NCBI RefSeq assembly: GCF_000611645.1
Contig: NW_014013474.1
Span: 10,001-33,993 of the forward strand
Reading direction: 5' to 3'
DNA: 23,993 nucleotides
DNA from: Monoraphidium neglectum
Lineage: Eukaryota > Chlorophyta > Chlorophyceae > Sphaeropleales > Selenastraceae
In this document: positions 21,818-23,993 of the stretch, piece by piece
Layout: each line of letters starts with the position of its first letter
Position numbering within the stretch: position 1 is the first letter of the stretch
Program-made: the position numbers and the translations under genes
Notes under the pieces: model-generated
Database searches by the model: none
Told to the model about the DNA's origin: nothing
The model's input: the letters and a program-made list of their open reading frames with translations, nothing else

Positions 21818-22247
21818 ATGTTACAGCAGGTCAAGCTTCCAGTGGTCTCGCTTGAAACAGCTTTCACATGTATGAGGCAACATATCCAGCAGACTTGGTG
21901 CCTATCATAAATAATTGCCATGCACAAGCTTGTTCCTTACAATAGTACTGTATGTGTGCTTCAAAGTTTGCAACAGCCCCAGTGCAATCATATGATTGCA
22001 TGCATGGGCACCACCAGCAGCATTGCAGTACATGCTTTCGCCACATTGCCCGACAGCTACCTGCGAGGATGCGTGTTTGCCAGCTCAGAATCGAGCTGGT
22101 CTTCTTGCCATGCAGCTTCAGGCTCTGCTTGTATTGCATACACATGTAAATGTGTTGATTTGATGCAGGTGCAGTCTCTGGACTTGGTGCAGCAACGACT
22201 GGCCTTGCACAGCTTGGATGGGGACCTGACTCTGAGCCATCAGCGCC
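21818..22247. other. Convergent intergenic region between copy 5 and FMO
   Basis: The shared 3' block of the array follows copy 5: TTCCAGTGGTCTCGCTTGA, GTTTGCAACAGCCCCAGTGC and GCTACCTGCGAGGATG. The FMO stop codon on the opposite strand is at 22248-22250, so the two genes face each other and their 3' UTRs may overlap. No minus-strand TGTAA is seen within about 280 bp of the FMO stop; the nearest is the TTACA at about 21946-21950. Confidence 0.6.
22145..22149 (+). terminator. TGTAA polyadenylation signal, copy 5
   Basis: TGTAA in ACACATGTAAATGTG lies about 330 bp after the copy 5 stop and about 100 bp from the FMO stop on the other strand. Confidence 0.5.
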
Positions 22248-23993
22248 CTACACAGCCTTGCGCGCGCTCAGCAACCGCGACAGCGCCCGCGCCCACTGCT
22301 GCACCGCGAACGCCGCCCAAGCTGCCGCCCAGTACGCGTGCAGCGCCGCGGCCGTCCAGTCCGGCACCCGTTGCACGTCTGGGCCGCAGCTCTTGGCCAG
22401 CCATTTGTGGTGCGCCATCTGCCGGTGGTCAAAGCGGTGGGTCGCCCCCGGCGGCCGGCCCCCGGCCACTCGACGTGCCTCCTCGCGTTCCACCCAGGCC
22501 GCCATCTCCTCAGGGGGCGGCAGGGACGCGCGGCCGGACAGCAGGCTTGGAGAAATGAGGTGTGTGTAGCAATGTGATTTTGGGGGAGATTTCTGTGAGG
22601 CTTGCAGCATGTGAAGGCTGCAGTGGGGTTCCCTGTTTATGGTGACACAGCAGTATTGCACCTCTTGCCCTGACCACCTGGGTACGACTGGCACTCAAGC
22701 CGGCATGACCACTCAACGGCACCCACAACATCAACGGCATGCAGAAGCGGGGCCCGCACCCCACGACGACCAGAGCTGCCACCCACCGTGCGCAGAGCTT
22801 TGCCTGGAGCTCAAACAGCGGGAAGGAAGCTGCGCGAAACGGCAGGCCGATGAAAGCTATGCCAGGGCCATAGGCTGGTGAGCGATCCAAGGAAGTGTGG
22901 GGTTGGAGGTGCTTATTAGTGCAAGCCACAGGTGGCACATGCTGTGTGTGCTGTATGTGCAGTGCGGCTCAACTTGAGACTGCTTGCCCGCCCTGGCGGG
23001 CATCGATCTCTCCCAAACGCCTATCAACACAGCTCCAAAAATGGTGCTGCCTCCCTTTCTGCTCTTGCAACTGCTCTTGTGGAGCGACCGCTTGGCTAGC
23101 CCGCAAGCGAACGCGGCGCACCTGGCACAAACAGATGCTGGAAGAGCGGCGCAACGCGCTGCTGCTCCGTGCTGAGGCCGAGCGCCTGCAGGTCAAGGAA
23201 GGGCAGCCGGTACTCGTAACCGGTACAGTAGATGACGGCGTCGAGCGCGGCCGCCGGCGCGCCGGCAGCAAACTCGGCGCCACCTGAAGTCCGTGGCGCA
23301 GCAGCAATTAGTTGCTTGTTCGTGAAGCACAGCACATGTAGACTTTCACCACAAACAAGCCAAGCGGATGCTGCCCTACAATGCATGATTGTTTCAAACA
23401 AGCAACACAGGCATGCGGCAGACCTGGAGTGCCCAGAGCTGGGGGCGGCCAGGGGACAGCCCCGATTCGGACGCACCTTCGGCCGTCAGGCGCGATATCA
23501 TGCCGCGGCGCTCCACGTTTGACCGAGGGCCGAAGGGGCCGCCCAGAGCGCGCGCCGCGTCCCACTGCCGAGCGCAAAGGTACACGCGGTCGGCCTCCGC
23601 AGACACCAGCCGGCTGATGTCGCGGGCTGGAGTTGCCATAATTGGAAGGTGAAGGTGCACGCGGACCACCTCACCAGCTGTTAGTATTGATCCTGTGTTC
23701 TTCATCAATCAATGATATGAATGATCTAACCTCTCCCATCAACTATACCGTGCCAAACGTTCCTGCATTGTATTGCACTGTCTGTTTCTAAAGCTAGTCA
23801 GGGTCCACAGCTGCAAATATTGTCCCATGACAAAAAGGCCCGCGTTGCATGGCACAGCAATCGGCATGGCCGACGCCAGGCGGGCAGGTACAATGCCTGC
23901 CCAACCAGCCGCTGCCGCTCTCACCTGAGAAGGACGCGCCCACCACTGCCACCTGCTGCCCCCTGAACGCATCTGCGCGCCTGTAGCTGTGGC
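22248..23993 (-). CDS. Flavin-containing monooxygenase, C-terminal part (5' end outside window)
   Basis: Five exons on the minus strand: 23993-23925 (continues off the window), 23626-23477, 23283-23122, 22874-22787 and 22545-22248. All introns are GT-AG and the phases (1, 1, 1, 2) agree. In order they carry HSYRRADAF and the NADPH-site motif VVGASFSA/RDISRLV, then YLCARQW, then DAVIYCTGYEYR (the FMO C-T-G-Y region), then AFIGLPFRAASFPLFELQAK, then LPPPEEMAAW and HHKWLAKSCG. This order matches the C-terminal half of plant and algal FMOs, FAD- and NADPH-dependent enzymes that oxygenate soft nucleophiles such as sulfur or nitrogen. The dinucleotide loop reads G-A-S-F-S-A, an atypical version of GxGxSG. 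The C-terminus has a hydrophobic Ala/Trp-rich tail that might anchor it in a membrane. The substrate is unknown; about 254 residues lie in the window. Confidence 0.88.

Overview
The window looks like nuclear DNA of a GC-rich green alga (Chlorophyta). The evidence is short GT-AG introns of about 90-330 bp, GCC-ATGG-type start contexts, TGTAA polyadenylation signals downstream of stop codons, and abundant CAG/GCG triplet repeats in coding DNA. Nothing prokaryotic is present: no operons, no Shine-Dalgarno pattern, no tRNA or rRNA. The species cannot be named from sequence alone.

Most of the window is a head-to-tail array of five paralogous plus-strand genes starting at 1185, 4640, 9990, 14825 and 19378. 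Each has a short first exon (96-102 codons, about 100 in the damaged copy 3), a phase-0 intron with a conserved CAG|GTGCGT donor, and a long second exon. The protein has a novel-looking helical N-terminal segment, an Ala-rich ARM/HEAT-like helical body with a poly-Ala insertion, a hypervariable Gln/His/Glu/Ser low-complexity region, and a C-terminal MYND zinc finger (CxxC, CxxC, YCxxxC, HxxxC). Copies 1, 2, 4 and 5 are intact (789, 822, 752 and 739 residues by my splice model). Copy 3 has a frameshift in exon 1 and another just before the MYND finger, so it is probably a pseudogene. Promoter blocks and 3' UTR blocks were duplicated with the genes, so the amplified unit is larger than the coding region. 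Copies 3 and 5 look most alike, as do 2 and 4.

The right end (22248-23993, minus strand) holds the 3' five exons of a flavin-containing monooxygenase (FMO), convergent with copy 5. Its 5' part lies beyond the window. Decayed pieces of this FMO lie downstream of copy 3 (13482-14165) and copy 4 (17881-18183), so parts of the FMO 3' end travelled with the duplicated units. Fragments of a second, unidentified plus-strand gene lie at 8119-8312, 14285-14345 and 18222-18660.

Layout: 1-1184 upstream region of copy 1 with a ~240 bp insertion; 1185-3792 copy 1; 3793-4639 spacer; 4640-7349 copy 2; 7350-9989 long spacer with a relic; 9990-12594 copy 3 (broken); 12595-14824 spacer with an FMO relic, two adjacent perfect hairpins and an insertion; 14825-17412 copy 4, whose intron carries a large CTG expansion; 17413-19377 spacer with two relics; 19378-21817 copy 5; 22248-23993 FMO. 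The array genes probably make related cytoplasmic or nuclear adaptor-type proteins; their biological role cannot be read from sequence. The FMO is an unrelated neighbour whose end was caught in the amplification.
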